This document shows, in pieces, positions 1 through 5,265 of a DNA stretch of 6,792 nt (the first letter of the stretch is position 1; each line of letters opens with the position of its first letter). The stretch is taken from contig JAFTUB010000229.1 of NCBI GenBank assembly GCA_017466495.1, positions 1-6,792 on the forward strand, read 5' to 3'. This DNA comes from Clostridia bacterium. GTDB lineage: Bacteria > Bacillota > Clostridia > Oscillospirales > CAG-272. The notes below the pieces were generated by a model. It saw only the letters and a program-made list of their open reading frames with translations, searched no databases and was not told the origin of the DNA. A program made the position numbers and the translations under genes.

Positions 1-1
1 C

Positions 2-436
2 ATCGGTGCGGGAATGACCGCGCTTTGCCGTAATTCTCTGGTGGACGATGACACCTTTGCCGCCGTCCGTCAGATCTTCGATGCCACCGGAAGTACCATC
101 GTGCTGGATGAGGAAGACATGAACAAGATCATCTCGGTGACAAGCTCTTCCCCCGCTTACATCTTCCTCATGATCGATTCCATTTGGAAAAGCGGCCTTG
201 CCCAGGGCCTTCCCGAAGATGGCCTGCTGGAGGCGGTGTGCAGCACCGTCATCGGCTCTGCCCGCCTGGTGAAGGAAACCGGAAAAAGCCCGGAGGAGCT
301 GATCGCCATGGTTTGCTCCAAAAAAGGAACCACCGAGCAAGCCATGCTGAAACTTGTCGAACACCGCTTCCCCGAAGTCATTCACGAGGCGATGCTTGCC
401 TGCACCAACCGCGCAGACGAGCTTGGCCGGATTTGA
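2..436 (+). CDS. proC: Pyrroline-5-carboxylate reductase, C-terminal part (5' end outside window)
   Basis: ProC reduces 1-pyrroline-5-carboxylate to L-proline with NAD(P)H in the cytoplasm, the last step of proline synthesis. The frame is open from base 2 through the TGA at 434-436, giving about 144 residues of a protein that is usually about 265-275 long. The N-terminal Rossmann domain is therefore missing because of the window edge. What remains is the helical dimerisation/active-site domain. It begins with GAGMTALCRN, followed by the family's S-x-S-x-PAY segment (here SSSPAYIF), the helix with GLAQGLP, the ETGKSPEEL stretch and the KKGTTEQAM motif, which matches the usual GGTT region. It ends with a normal helical tail. 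The ATG at position 14 is internal and not the start. A possible promoter for the next gene begins at the stop codon. Identification rests on these motifs seen by eye. Confidence 0.93.
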   Translation: MGAGMTALCRNSLVDDDTFAAVRQIFDATGSTIVLDEEDMNKIISVTSSSPAYIFLMIDSIWKSGLAQGLPEDGLLEAVCSTVIGSARLVKETGKSPEELIAMVCSKKGTTEQAMLKLVEHRFPEVIHEAMLACTNRADELGRI

Positions 437-464
437 CATAATCCCATCGCCCCTGCCATAGAAT
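436..464 (+). promoter_or_regulatory. Candidate sigma-E-type promoter for the SpoIIM-like gene
   Basis: The sequence CATAGAAT at 457-464 matches 7 of 8 positions of the sporulation sigma-E -10 consensus CATACAAT. ACATAAT at 436-442 matches 5 of 7 of the -35 consensus KMATATT, and the 14-nt spacing is right for sigma-E. In Bacillus subtilis spoIIM is a sigma-E gene, so promoter and gene support each other. The same bases also contain a perfect sigma-A -35 (TTGACA, 433-438), but the best -10 options for it (CATAGA at 18 nt with an upstream TG, or TAGAAT at 20 nt) are weak or badly spaced. Transcription would start near 470. The call is from consensus matching only. Confidence 0.45.
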
Positions 465-484
465 GGAACAAATTCAATGGCAGG
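452..484 (+). promoter_or_regulatory. Hairpin overlapping the ribosome binding site of the SpoIIM-like gene
   Basis: CCTGCCAT (452-459) pairs perfectly with ATGGCAGG (477-484). After one A-A mismatch, GAAT (461-464) pairs with ATTC (472-475), leaving a 7-nt loop. The 3' arm includes the first three bases of the AGGAGG Shine-Dalgarno sequence at 482-487. A transcript reading through from proC could form the whole hairpin and hide the site. A transcript starting near 470 would lack the 5' arm. No T-run follows, so it is not an intrinsic terminator. Confidence 0.5.
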
Positions 485-487
485 AGG
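482..487 (+). promoter_or_regulatory. Strong Shine-Dalgarno site fixing the start at 495
   Basis: AGGAGG lies 7 nt before the ATG at 495. The in-frame ATG at 477 lies upstream of this site and has no comparable sequence before it, so 495 is chosen. Confidence 0.85.
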
Positions 488-494
488 CAAGCCC

Positions 495-1142
495 ATGCAG
501 GAAAGTGTAATATCCCAAGAAAAGATCGCCCGCCGGAATTCCCCGCCCTATGTCCGGCTTCGTATTACCGGAGAATATCTTCTCCTGTATCTGCTTGCCT
601 TTCTGTTCGGTATTCTTTTCTGCTCTCTGCTGGATCCGGCTTCCCTGCCCCCGGCTGAGCAGTATACCGCCGCACATTTCATGACGGTTTCCGATGCCGG
701 CGTATCCCTTCTTGACCGCGCCTGCCGCGTACTGGAGGATGCAGGCGGGGATATCCGCGCCATGCTGTTCATTCTCACCGCCGGGTTTACCATGTTCTGC
801 CCCCTTGCCCTCTCTCTGCAGAGTGCATGGAGGGGCTTTTCCCTGGGGTTTACTGCCGCATATCTCTGCTCCGCAGTGGAAGCCGGACTGACAATCCCCG
901 GGAATGCCCCGGTAGCATTTCTGCTTTTTCTTGGGGCCAATGTTCTGATCGCTGCCTCCTTTGTGGAGCTGTCGGCCAGAGCCGTGATTTTTTCCCATGT
1001 GTACCGTCAGCAGTGCATTCGGCCGCGAATGATCTTTACTGCGCCGTTTGTGCGTCGCTATCTGTTCCATTACCTGACAATTTTCGGCTTTGTGCTGATC
1101 GTCAACTGTCTTTACGCCGCTCTCTCCTCACTCTTGCTCTGA
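495..1142 (+). CDS. SpoIIM-like (DUF95-type) integral membrane protein
   Basis: The 215-residue protein has five hydrophobic segments at about residues 27-47, 88-108, 113-132, 138-160 and 192-213, and a polar extracellular loop between the first two. Total length, topology and the WRGFSLGFT motif (112-120) right after the second segment resemble SpoIIM, where a K-G-x-x-x-GFT-type motif sits in the same place and the B. subtilis protein is about 214 residues. SpoIIM is a mother-cell membrane protein that works with SpoIID and SpoIIP in septal peptidoglycan degradation and engulfment. The rest of the sequence is only weakly similar, so the family call is tentative. It could be another small membrane protein of the same superfamily. 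Support comes from the sigma-E-like promoter upstream and the pdaA-type gene nearby. The start at 495 is set by AGGAGG 7 nt upstream. It is followed after 26 nt by the DUF624-like gene, so the two may be cotranscribed. Confidence 0.5.
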   Translation: MQESVISQEKIARRNSPPYVRLRITGEYLLLYLLAFLFGILFCSLLDPASLPPAEQYTAAHFMTVSDAGVSLLDRACRVLEDAGGDIRAMLFILTAGFTMFCPLALSLQSAWRGFSLGFTAAYLCSAVEAGLTIPGNAPVAFLLFLGANVLIAASFVELSARAVIFSHVYRQQCIRPRMIFTAPFVRRYLFHYLTIFGFVLIVNCLYAALSSLLL

Positions 1143-1168
1143 GAATACATAAAAAGAGGTTTTAACTC

Positions 1169-2173
1169 GTGGAAAAAAAGAAAAAGTTCAAATTGTTCGA
1201 TTTCAACCGTGACGGAAAAGGGGTCGAAAAAGAAGAGGTTCAAGGGCCTCCTAACCTCAAAAATTTTTTCAAGCTCTACGGGCGGAAGTTTACCAGGCTT
1301 CTCTCGCTTAATCTTTATCTGCTGCTGATGTTCATCCCGCCCGTGATCATGTTCTATCTCTTCTTCACCGGCGAGAAGACCCCCTCGGTGCTTTCCCCGC
1401 TTTACCCGGCCCTGTGGGGTGCGTCCCAGGTGGTGAATACCCCTGTGATTGCACCGCTCTTCGGCGTGAACGGCATTCAGTTCCAGCTGCCCTTCCTTTC
1501 GGTTTGGTTCATTTTGGGCATTGTTGCCATCGGTATTCTTTGGCTCTGTGTCTTCGGCTGGATCAACGTGGGAACGACCTATGTTCTGCGAAGCATGGTA
1601 CGTGCCGAGCCCGTTTTCATGTGGAGCGATTTCTTCTACGCCATCCGCCGCAACCTCAAGCAGGGTTTTCTGCTGGGGGCAATCGACCTCATTATCCTTT
1701 GCCTGCTGGGCTTTGACCTGGTCTACTTTTACAACCTCATCGGCACCTTTGCTATGGATGTGATGTTCTATTTGGTCATTGCCATGCTCCTGCTTTATAT
1801 CTTCATGCGCTTCTACCTCTATTTGATGCTGGTTACCTTTGATCTCCCCATCCGCAAGCTGATCAAAAACGCCTTCATCTTCTCTGTGGTCGGAATCAAG
1901 CGCAATTTCATGGCCCTGCTCGGTGCCCTTGCGCTGGCAGCGATCTGCTATATGCTCATCGCTACCCTTGCTCCCCTTGGGCTGATCGTGGTGGTCATTC
2001 TTCCCATCTTCTTCTACCCGGCAAGCACCGCCTTCATGGCCGCATATGCCGCATATCCGAAGATTGACGAGTATATGATCAAGCCCTACAAGGCCGAAAA
2101 CGGTGACGAGGACGATCATGACGAAGATGACGGCGACACCCTCTCCGATCCCGATGCCGCCGCCCTGCTCTAA
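1169..2173 (+). CDS. DUF624/YesL-like membrane protein with acidic C-terminal tail
   Basis: The 334-residue protein starts with GTG, 8 nt after a purine-rich site (AAAGAGGT, 1153-1160). Residues 1-45 are lysine-rich and probably cytoplasmic. Hydrophobic segments follow at about 46-67, 112-136, 166-188, 194-222, 247-266 and 268-289. Between the second and third is a stretch with GTTYVLRSMVRAEP and then DFFYAIRRNLKQ (about 135-165). It resembles the DUF624 (YesL) signature of a G-x-x-x-x-x-LR segment, a short charged loop and an F-x-x-x-R-N-x-KQ segment. Members are often near carbohydrate-transport genes in Firmicutes, but their function is unknown and there is no such context here. The last 25 residues are unusually acidic (about 309-329, with repeated Asp/Glu and one His). 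The gene sits 26 nt behind the SpoIIM-like gene, probably in one transcript, and converges on the minus-strand deacetylases with 11 nt between stop codons and no visible terminator. Membrane location is clear; the family name is moderately sure. Confidence 0.6.
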   Translation: MEKKKKFKLFDFNRDGKGVEKEEVQGPPNLKNFFKLYGRKFTRLLSLNLYLLLMFIPPVIMFYLFFTGEKTPSVLSPLYPALWGASQVVNTPVIAPLFGVNGIQFQLPFLSVWFILGIVAIGILWLCVFGWINVGTTYVLRSMVRAEPVFMWSDFFYAIRRNLKQGFLLGAIDLIILCLLGFDLVYFYNLIGTFAMDVMFYLVIAMLLLYIFMRFYLYLMLVTFDLPIRKLIKNAFIFSVVGIKRNFMALLGALALAAICYMLIATLAPLGLIVVVILPIFFYPASTAFMAAYAAYPKIDEYMIKPYKAENGDEDDHDEDDGDTLSDPDAAALL

Positions 2174-2184
2174 ATATCTTCCGT

Positions 2185-2871
2185 TTATTGGCTGTCCAAC
2201 AACTCACTGATGCCCACGAAGCGATAGCCGCGTCGAAGAAGCTCCGGCAGGACAAGCCGAAGGGCTTCGGGGGTAGGGCTGTTTCGCCCGATATAATCGT
2301 GCATCAGAATGATGTCCCCCGATTGCACTTGCGCAAGGATCTGCTCTGCGATCTTCTCGGGAGGCGTATGATCCCAATCCCGGGTGTCGATGTTCCACAG
2401 TGCCACACGATAGTCCAGGGCACGGGCCGCCTCGATAACGCTATCATTGAGCATTCCCTCCGGGGGGCGAAGTACCTTCGTCCGGTAGTCGGACAGCTCG
2501 TACACCGCGCCCTCGGTGCGGAGAATTTCTTCTTTCATTTGCTCCACCGTCTGTCGGGGCATTCTGCCGTGATCGTAGGTGTGATTGCCAATCTCATGTC
2601 CCGCGGCGAGAATTTGGCCGATTAGATCGGGATAATACTCCACGTTCTCCCCCACCACAAAAAAGGTGGCGCGGACACCGTATTCCGCCAAAATTGACAA
2701 AATCTGCGGCGTGTACCGTGGATGGGGACCGTCATCAAAGGTGATGGCGATCTTATCCTCGCCGTTTACATGACTGTGAAATACGATACTGCTGTCCCCC
2801 TCGGCAGCACAGGGGATAAGACAAATTACCCCGCAAAGCAGCAAGCACATCAGTCGTTTCAGATTTCTCAT
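2185..2871 (-). CDS. Secreted polysaccharide deacetylase (NodB/CE4 family)
   Basis: The 228-residue protein should remove N-acetyl groups from a cell-wall or other N-acetylated glycan outside the membrane. Residues 1-24 look like a Sec signal peptide (basic N-end, Leu/Cys-rich core). A cysteine follows LIP, but this is a poor lipobox. All CE4 motifs are present: motif 1 TFDDGPHP (44-51; D46 likely base, D47 metal ligand), motif 2 NHTYDH (96-101; H97 and H101 metal ligands), motif 3 RPPEG (135-139), motif 4 with D165-W166, and motif 5 ILMHD (188-192; H191). The complete DDG motif suggests an active metal-dependent enzyme. Its ATG overlaps the TGA of the PdaA-like gene by 4 nt (ATGA), so translation is probably coupled and both come from one transcript. 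The substrate cannot be told from sequence; peptidoglycan is the natural guess given the partner gene. Confidence 0.87.
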   Translation of the reverse strand: MRNLKRLMCLLLCGVICLIPCAAEGDSSIVFHSHVNGEDKIAITFDDGPHPRYTPQILSILAEYGVRATFFVVGENVEYYPDLIGQILAAGHEIGNHTYDHGRMPRQTVEQMKEEILRTEGAVYELSDYRTKVLRPPEGMLNDSVIEAARALDYRVALWNIDTRDWDHTPPEKIAEQILAQVQSGDIILMHDYIGRNSPTPEALRLVLPELLRRGYRFVGISELLDSQ

Positions 2872-3656
2872 GCGTGATCGGGATCGGTCAGCTCATCCAG
2901 ACTGCCGAACCGCCATCCCTCCTGCTTCAGCGTTGTGATCACCCGTCCGAGAATTGCCGCATTGGTGGACGAGGTTGGATGGAGCAGGATCACCCCGCCG
3001 TTGTGCACATTTGCAAGGATTTTCTCCACTGCCGCATCGGGATCAGGCTGCTTGGCATTGTCCCAGTCGGCATAGGCAAAGCTCCAGAATACCGTTTTAT
3101 ACCCCAGTTCTTTTGCCCACACAAGGTTTTCCCGGTTAAAGCGCCCCTCCGGCGGCCGGTAATATTTTGCCATCTGCTCTCCCGTCAGCGCGGTATATGC
3201 CTCTTCCAATGCTGCCAGCTCGGCGGCAAAGGCTTCCCTGCTTTGCATTGTGGTCATATCGGGATGGTGATAGGTGTGATTGCACACCGTGTGCCCCTCT
3301 TCCACCATGCGTCGGATCAGTGCAGGCTCACGGGTGATCAGATTACCCAAAACAAAAAAGGCACCGCAAACCTCCTGCTCTCGCAGTGTGTCCAGTATCT
3401 TCGCTACATTCCCATTTTCGTATCCCGCATCAAAGGTGAGATACAGTACCTTATCCGCGCAGTCATCCCCGTGACGGCGGTCGAGACAATAGCCGTCATA
3501 TTCCTCTACCCAACGCAGATCGTCACCGAATTGCGGCTGACGGTGCTCGCTGTTCCGCACGCAGTACCACCCGTTCCCCTGTGCGGAAACAGTAAGCGTT
3601 AGCCATGCACAGCACATAGCCGCAAAACGAATACAGTGAATATTTTTCCATTTCAT
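2868..3656 (-). CDS. pdaA: PdaA-like delta-lactam-biosynthetic de-N-acetylase
   Basis: PdaA de-N-acetylates muramic acid in spore-cortex peptidoglycan, leading to muramic delta-lactam, the mark recognised by germination enzymes. The 262-residue product has a signal peptide (1-25, ending VSA before QG) and a NodB domain from about residue 70. Motifs are TFDAGYENG (74-82), NHTYHHP (126-132; metal ligands H127 and H131), RPPEG (167-171), ADWD (196-199) and ILLH (223-226). The segments YLTFD-x-GYENG, NH-x-x-HHPD and YKTVFWS resemble B. subtilis PdaA closely. As in PdaA, the second Asp of the usual DDG is replaced (Asn in B. subtilis, Ala77 here). The start at 3656 is chosen over an upstream ATG at 3779 because AAGGAG lies 8 nt before it and a signal peptide follows at once. 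It is first in a two-gene minus-strand unit and divergent from argG. In B. subtilis pdaA is forespore (sigma-G) expressed. The first codons lie in a 25-bp repeat with an ARG-box-like core. Confidence 0.85.
   Translation of the reverse strand: MKWKNIHCIRFAAMCCAWLTLTVSAQGNGWYCVRNSEHRQPQFGDDLRWVEEYDGYCLDRRHGDDCADKVLYLTFDAGYENGNVAKILDTLREQEVCGAFFVLGNLITREPALIRRMVEEGHTVCNHTYHHPDMTTMQSREAFAAELAALEEAYTALTGEQMAKYYRPPEGRFNRENLVWAKELGYKTVFWSFAYADWDNAKQPDPDAAVEKILANVHNGGVILLHPTSSTNAAILGRVITTLKQEGWRFGSLDELTDPDHA
3629..3653. repeat. 25-bp direct repeat, copy in pdaA start codons
   Basis: This stretch matches 3739-3763 at 24 of 25 positions (C/T difference at 3645 versus 3755), with a 110-bp offset. Here it encodes residues 2-9 of the PdaA-like protein. 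Identity ends abruptly on both sides. It contains an ARG-box-like 18-mer at 3635-3652. Confidence 0.9.
3635..3652. promoter_or_regulatory. ARG-box-like site inside the pdaA start (distal)
   Basis: Against the ArgR/AhrC operator pattern wNTGAATwwwwATTCANw, 14 of 16 defined positions match. It lies in pdaA coding sequence, 110 bp from the equivalent site next to the argG promoter. A second operator about 100 bp away inside coding sequence is known for AhrC at B. subtilis argC, but here the orientation toward a different gene makes the role uncertain. Confidence 0.35.
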
Positions 3657-3664
3657 TTCATCAT

Positions 3665-3670
3665 CTCCTT
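3665..3670 (-). promoter_or_regulatory. Shine-Dalgarno site fixing the pdaA start at 3656
   Basis: The minus strand reads AAGGAG at 3670-3665, 8 nt before the ATG at 3656-3654. An alternative ATG at 3661-3659 is out of frame. Confidence 0.85.
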
Positions 3671-3675
3671 CACTG

Positions 3676-3683
3676 AAAGTATG
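3676..3683 (-). promoter_or_regulatory. Possible sporulation-sigma -10 element for pdaA
   Basis: The minus strand reads CATACTTT here, 6 of 7 against the sigma-F/G -10 CATWMTA and 7 of 8 against the sigma-E -10 pattern CATACAHT. No good -35 sits at the right distance for either. Transcription would begin about 10-15 nt before the ribosome binding site. Weak, but consistent with a forespore or mother-cell gene. Confidence 0.25.
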
Positions 3684-3738
3684 GGCAAAAAGGGATTTTT
3701 CGACCCGTGGGAAGTGATGGTTTGCGGTTATGCAGTAG

Positions 3739-3763
3739 GAATACAGTGAATATTCTTCCATTT
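3739..3763. repeat. 25-bp direct repeat, copy in argG upstream region
   Basis: This is the second copy of the repeat at 3629-3653 (24 of 25 identical). On the minus strand, in the frame matching pdaA, it reads KWKNIHCI but then meets a stop codon, and it has no ATG in that frame. It is therefore not a working duplicate start. It carries the palindrome GAATATTC (3748-3755) and an ARG-box-like 18-mer. Confidence 0.9.
3745..3762. promoter_or_regulatory. ARG-box-like site 1 upstream of argG
   Basis: 13 of 16 defined positions match the pattern wNTGAATwwwwATTCANw. The left half TGAAT is perfect. It lies 3 bp before site 2, the usual gap between paired ARG boxes. Confidence 0.45.
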
Positions 3764-3765
3764 TT

Positions 3766-3783
3766 GTTGAATATAACAATTGA
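3766..3783. promoter_or_regulatory. ARG-box-like site 2 upstream of argG (half-site)
   Basis: The left half TTGAATATAA fits the operator pattern but the right half does not (about 10 of 16 in total). On its own it would be dismissed. It is listed because it sits exactly between sites 1 and 3, with gaps of 3 and 2 bp, and overlaps the argG -35. Confidence 0.3.
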
Positions 3784-3808
3784 TTTTCGAATAAATATGC
3801 GTTATAAT
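3780..3808 (+). promoter_or_regulatory. Sigma-A promoter of argG (probably argG-argH)
   Basis: TTGATT at 3780-3785 (5 of 6 against TTGACA) and a perfect TATAAT at 3803-3808 are separated by the ideal 17 bp. Transcription should start near 3815, leaving a leader of about 45 nt. No promoter is visible directly ahead of argH, so this one probably serves both genes. Confidence 0.88.
3786..3803. promoter_or_regulatory. ARG-box-like site 3, within the argG promoter spacer
   Basis: 13 of 16 defined positions match the ArgR pattern (CGAAT, four A/T, ATGCG), and 12 of 18 match the B. subtilis AhrC form. It fills the gap between the -35 and -10 hexamers, so a bound arginine repressor would block RNA polymerase. 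This is the expected arrangement for arginine-repressed argG. Confidence 0.5.
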
Positions 3809-3860
3809 ATTGTCATCTCAAATGAGCAGTATATACGCAAAGAAAGGATATACATACACC

Positions 3861-5084
3861 ATGAAAAAGGACATCAAAAAAATCGTACTTGCTTACTCCG
3901 GCGGACTTGACACCTCCATCATCATTCCGTGGCTGAAGGACAACTATCCCGGCTGCGAAGTGATTGCCGTATGTGCTGACGTCGGCCAGGGCAAAGAGAC
4001 CGACGGCCTTGAGGAAAAGGCAATCAAGACCGGCGCTTCCAAGCTGTACATTGAGGACCTGCGCAAGGAGTTCATCGAGGACTATGTCTTCCCCACCATG
4101 CAGGCAGGCGCAAAATATGAGAACCAGTATCTGCTGGGCACTTCCTTCGCTCGCCCCATCATTGCTAAGCGCATCGTTGAGATCGCACGCGCCGAGGGCG
4201 CCGATGCCATCGCACACGGCTGCACCGGCAAGGGCAACGACCAGGTTCGTTTCGAGCTGACTATCAAGGCTTTCGCCCCCGACATGGAGATCATTGCTCC
4301 CTGGCGTGTTTGGGATATCAAATCCCGTGACGAAGAGATCGACTACGCCATCGCAAAGAATGTACCCCTGAACATCACCCGCGAGACCAACTACTCCAAG
4401 GACAAGAACATCTGGCATCTCTCCCATGAGGGCCTGGATCTTGAGGATCCCGCCAACGAGCCCATGTACGACAAAATCTTGGAGATGGGCGTTTCCCCCG
4501 AGCAGGCTCCCGACAAGGCAACCTATGTCACCATTTCCTTTGAGAAGGGTGTTCCCGTTGCCATCGACGGCGAGAAGCTTGGTGCCATCGAGCTGCTTGA
4601 GAAGCTGAATGCTCTCGGCGGTGCAAACGGCATCGGCATTGTGGACATGGTGGAGAACCGCCTGGTCGGCATGAAGAGCCGCGGCGTTTACGAGACCCCC
4701 GGCGGAACGATTCTCTACGCCGCTCACGAGGCGCTGGAGACCCTGACCCTCGACCGCGACACCATGCACACCAAGCAGATGCTCTCGGGCAAGTTCGCTG
4801 ACCTGGTTTACTTCGGCCAGTGGTTCACCCCTGTCCGTGAGGCGCTGACCGCGTTTGTGGACAAGACCCAGGAGGTTGTTACCGGTGAGGTTAAGCTGAA
4901 GCTCTACAAGGGCAACTGCATCCTCGCTTCGGTTACCTCTCCCTATTCCCTCTACGACGAGGATATCGCCACCTTCGAGGCTGACCAGGTTTACGATCAG
5001 GCCGATGCGACCGGCTTCATCAACCTCTTCGGTCTGCCTCTCAAGGTCAAGGCTGCACTGGACGCAAAGAAGAATAAGGAATAA
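3861..5084 (+). CDS. argG: Argininosuccinate synthase
   Basis: ArgG joins citrulline and aspartate, using ATP, to give argininosuccinate in the cytoplasm, the second-last step of arginine synthesis. The 407-residue product has the normal family length (about 400). The N-terminal ATP-pyrophosphatase fold shows AYSGGLDTS (11-19). The second signature GCTGKGNDQVRFE (120-132) and the substrate-binding region with NIWHLSHEGLDLEDP follow, and the C-terminal multimerisation domain is complete. The start at 3861 is preferred over an in-frame ATG at 3810, because 3810 lies beside the -10 element and upstream of the expected transcript start. Products beginning MKKDIKKIVLAYSGG also match the family well. 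A modest Shine-Dalgarno (AAAGGA, 3843-3848) is 12 nt upstream, slightly far. Regulation is probably by arginine through the ARG-box-like sites at 3745-3803. argH follows after a 175-bp structured spacer. Confidence 0.98.
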   Translation: MKKDIKKIVLAYSGGLDTSIIIPWLKDNYPGCEVIAVCADVGQGKETDGLEEKAIKTGASKLYIEDLRKEFIEDYVFPTMQAGAKYENQYLLGTSFARPIIAKRIVEIARAEGADAIAHGCTGKGNDQVRFELTIKAFAPDMEIIAPWRVWDIKSRDEEIDYAIAKNVPLNITRETNYSKDKNIWHLSHEGLDLEDPANEPMYDKILEMGVSPEQAPDKATYVTISFEKGVPVAIDGEKLGAIELLEKLNALGGANGIGIVDMVENRLVGMKSRGVYETPGGTILYAAHEALETLTLDRDTMHTKQMLSGKFADLVYFGQWFTPVREALTAFVDKTQEVVTGEVKLKLYKGNCILASVTSPYSLYDEDIATFEADQVYDQADATGFINLFGLPLKVKAALDAKKNKE

Positions 5085-5090
5085 CGGAAC

Positions 5091-5242
5091 GTGGGGGACG
5101 CCTTTTGAAAAAGGCGCCCCCCACACCCCCCGCGAAAACTTTCCAGCCTGCCTCCAATTTTGGCGTGCTGGAAAGTTTTTGAGGTTTCCAAAGGGACTTT
5201 TTTCAAAAAGTCCCTTTGGCGGGGGTTGGGGCAGCGCCCCAA
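5091..5242. repeat. Composite palindromic intergenic element between argG and argH
   Basis: Four hairpins fill almost the whole spacer. A: 5091-5106 pairs with 5109-5124 (15 of 16). B: AAAACTTTCCAGC (5135-5147) pairs perfectly with 5167-5179, and CCAA/TTGG pairs inside its loop. C: CCAAAGGGACTTTTT (5188-5202) pairs perfectly with 5205-5219. D: TTGGGGC (5226-5232) pairs perfectly with 5236-5242. The whole is roughly mirror-symmetric. Hairpins A and C both have a TTTT/AAAA tip and flank the two arms of B, and the GC-rich stretches at 5113-5133 and 5218-5238 are also roughly complementary. No open frame or transposase is present. It resembles a small non-autonomous or REP-like repeat, but one copy cannot prove that. 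None of the stems is followed by a T-run on the plus strand, so intrinsic termination is unlikely. It could still affect mRNA stability or the argG:argH ratio. Confidence 0.8.
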
Positions 5243-5251
5243 ATACACGGA

Positions 5252-5256
5252 AAGGA
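5252..5256 (+). promoter_or_regulatory. Shine-Dalgarno site choosing the argH start
   Basis: AAGGA ends 9 nt before the ATG at 5266 but only 3 nt before the ATG at 5260, which is too close. This favours 5266 as the start, giving a product that begins MKMWDGRF, like other ArgH proteins. Confidence 0.7.
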
Positions 5257-5265
5257 TAAATGACG

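Noticed and set aside
474..1070. A 198-codon open frame antisense to the SpoIIM-like gene
   Set aside because: No motif or start signal; the plus-strand frame has AGGAGG and a coherent membrane topology.
1112..2119. A 335-codon open frame antisense to the DUF624-like gene, very rich in charged residues
   Set aside because: The complement of a hydrophobic coding sequence gives charged residues. The plus-strand protein has clear membrane segments and a ribosome site.
2171..2210. A terminator between the convergent stops at 2173 and 2185
   Set aside because: Only a 4-bp TTGG/CCAA pairing is visible near 2188; too weak to call.
3657..3779. An N-terminal extension of the PdaA-like protein from an ATG at 3779
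   Set aside because: It would bury the signal peptide after 41 odd residues, and a better ribosome site serves the ATG at 3656.
3810..3860. An upstream argG start at 3810
   Set aside because: It lies next to the -10 hexamer, before the expected transcript start, and adds residues not typical of ArgG.
3815..3860. A T-box or riboswitch in the argG leader
   Set aside because: The leader is only about 45 nt, with no specifier stem, T-box sequence or terminator.
5188..5242. An intrinsic terminator between argG and argH
   Set aside because: The stems are strong but none is followed by a T-run on the plus strand, and argH has no visible promoter of its own.
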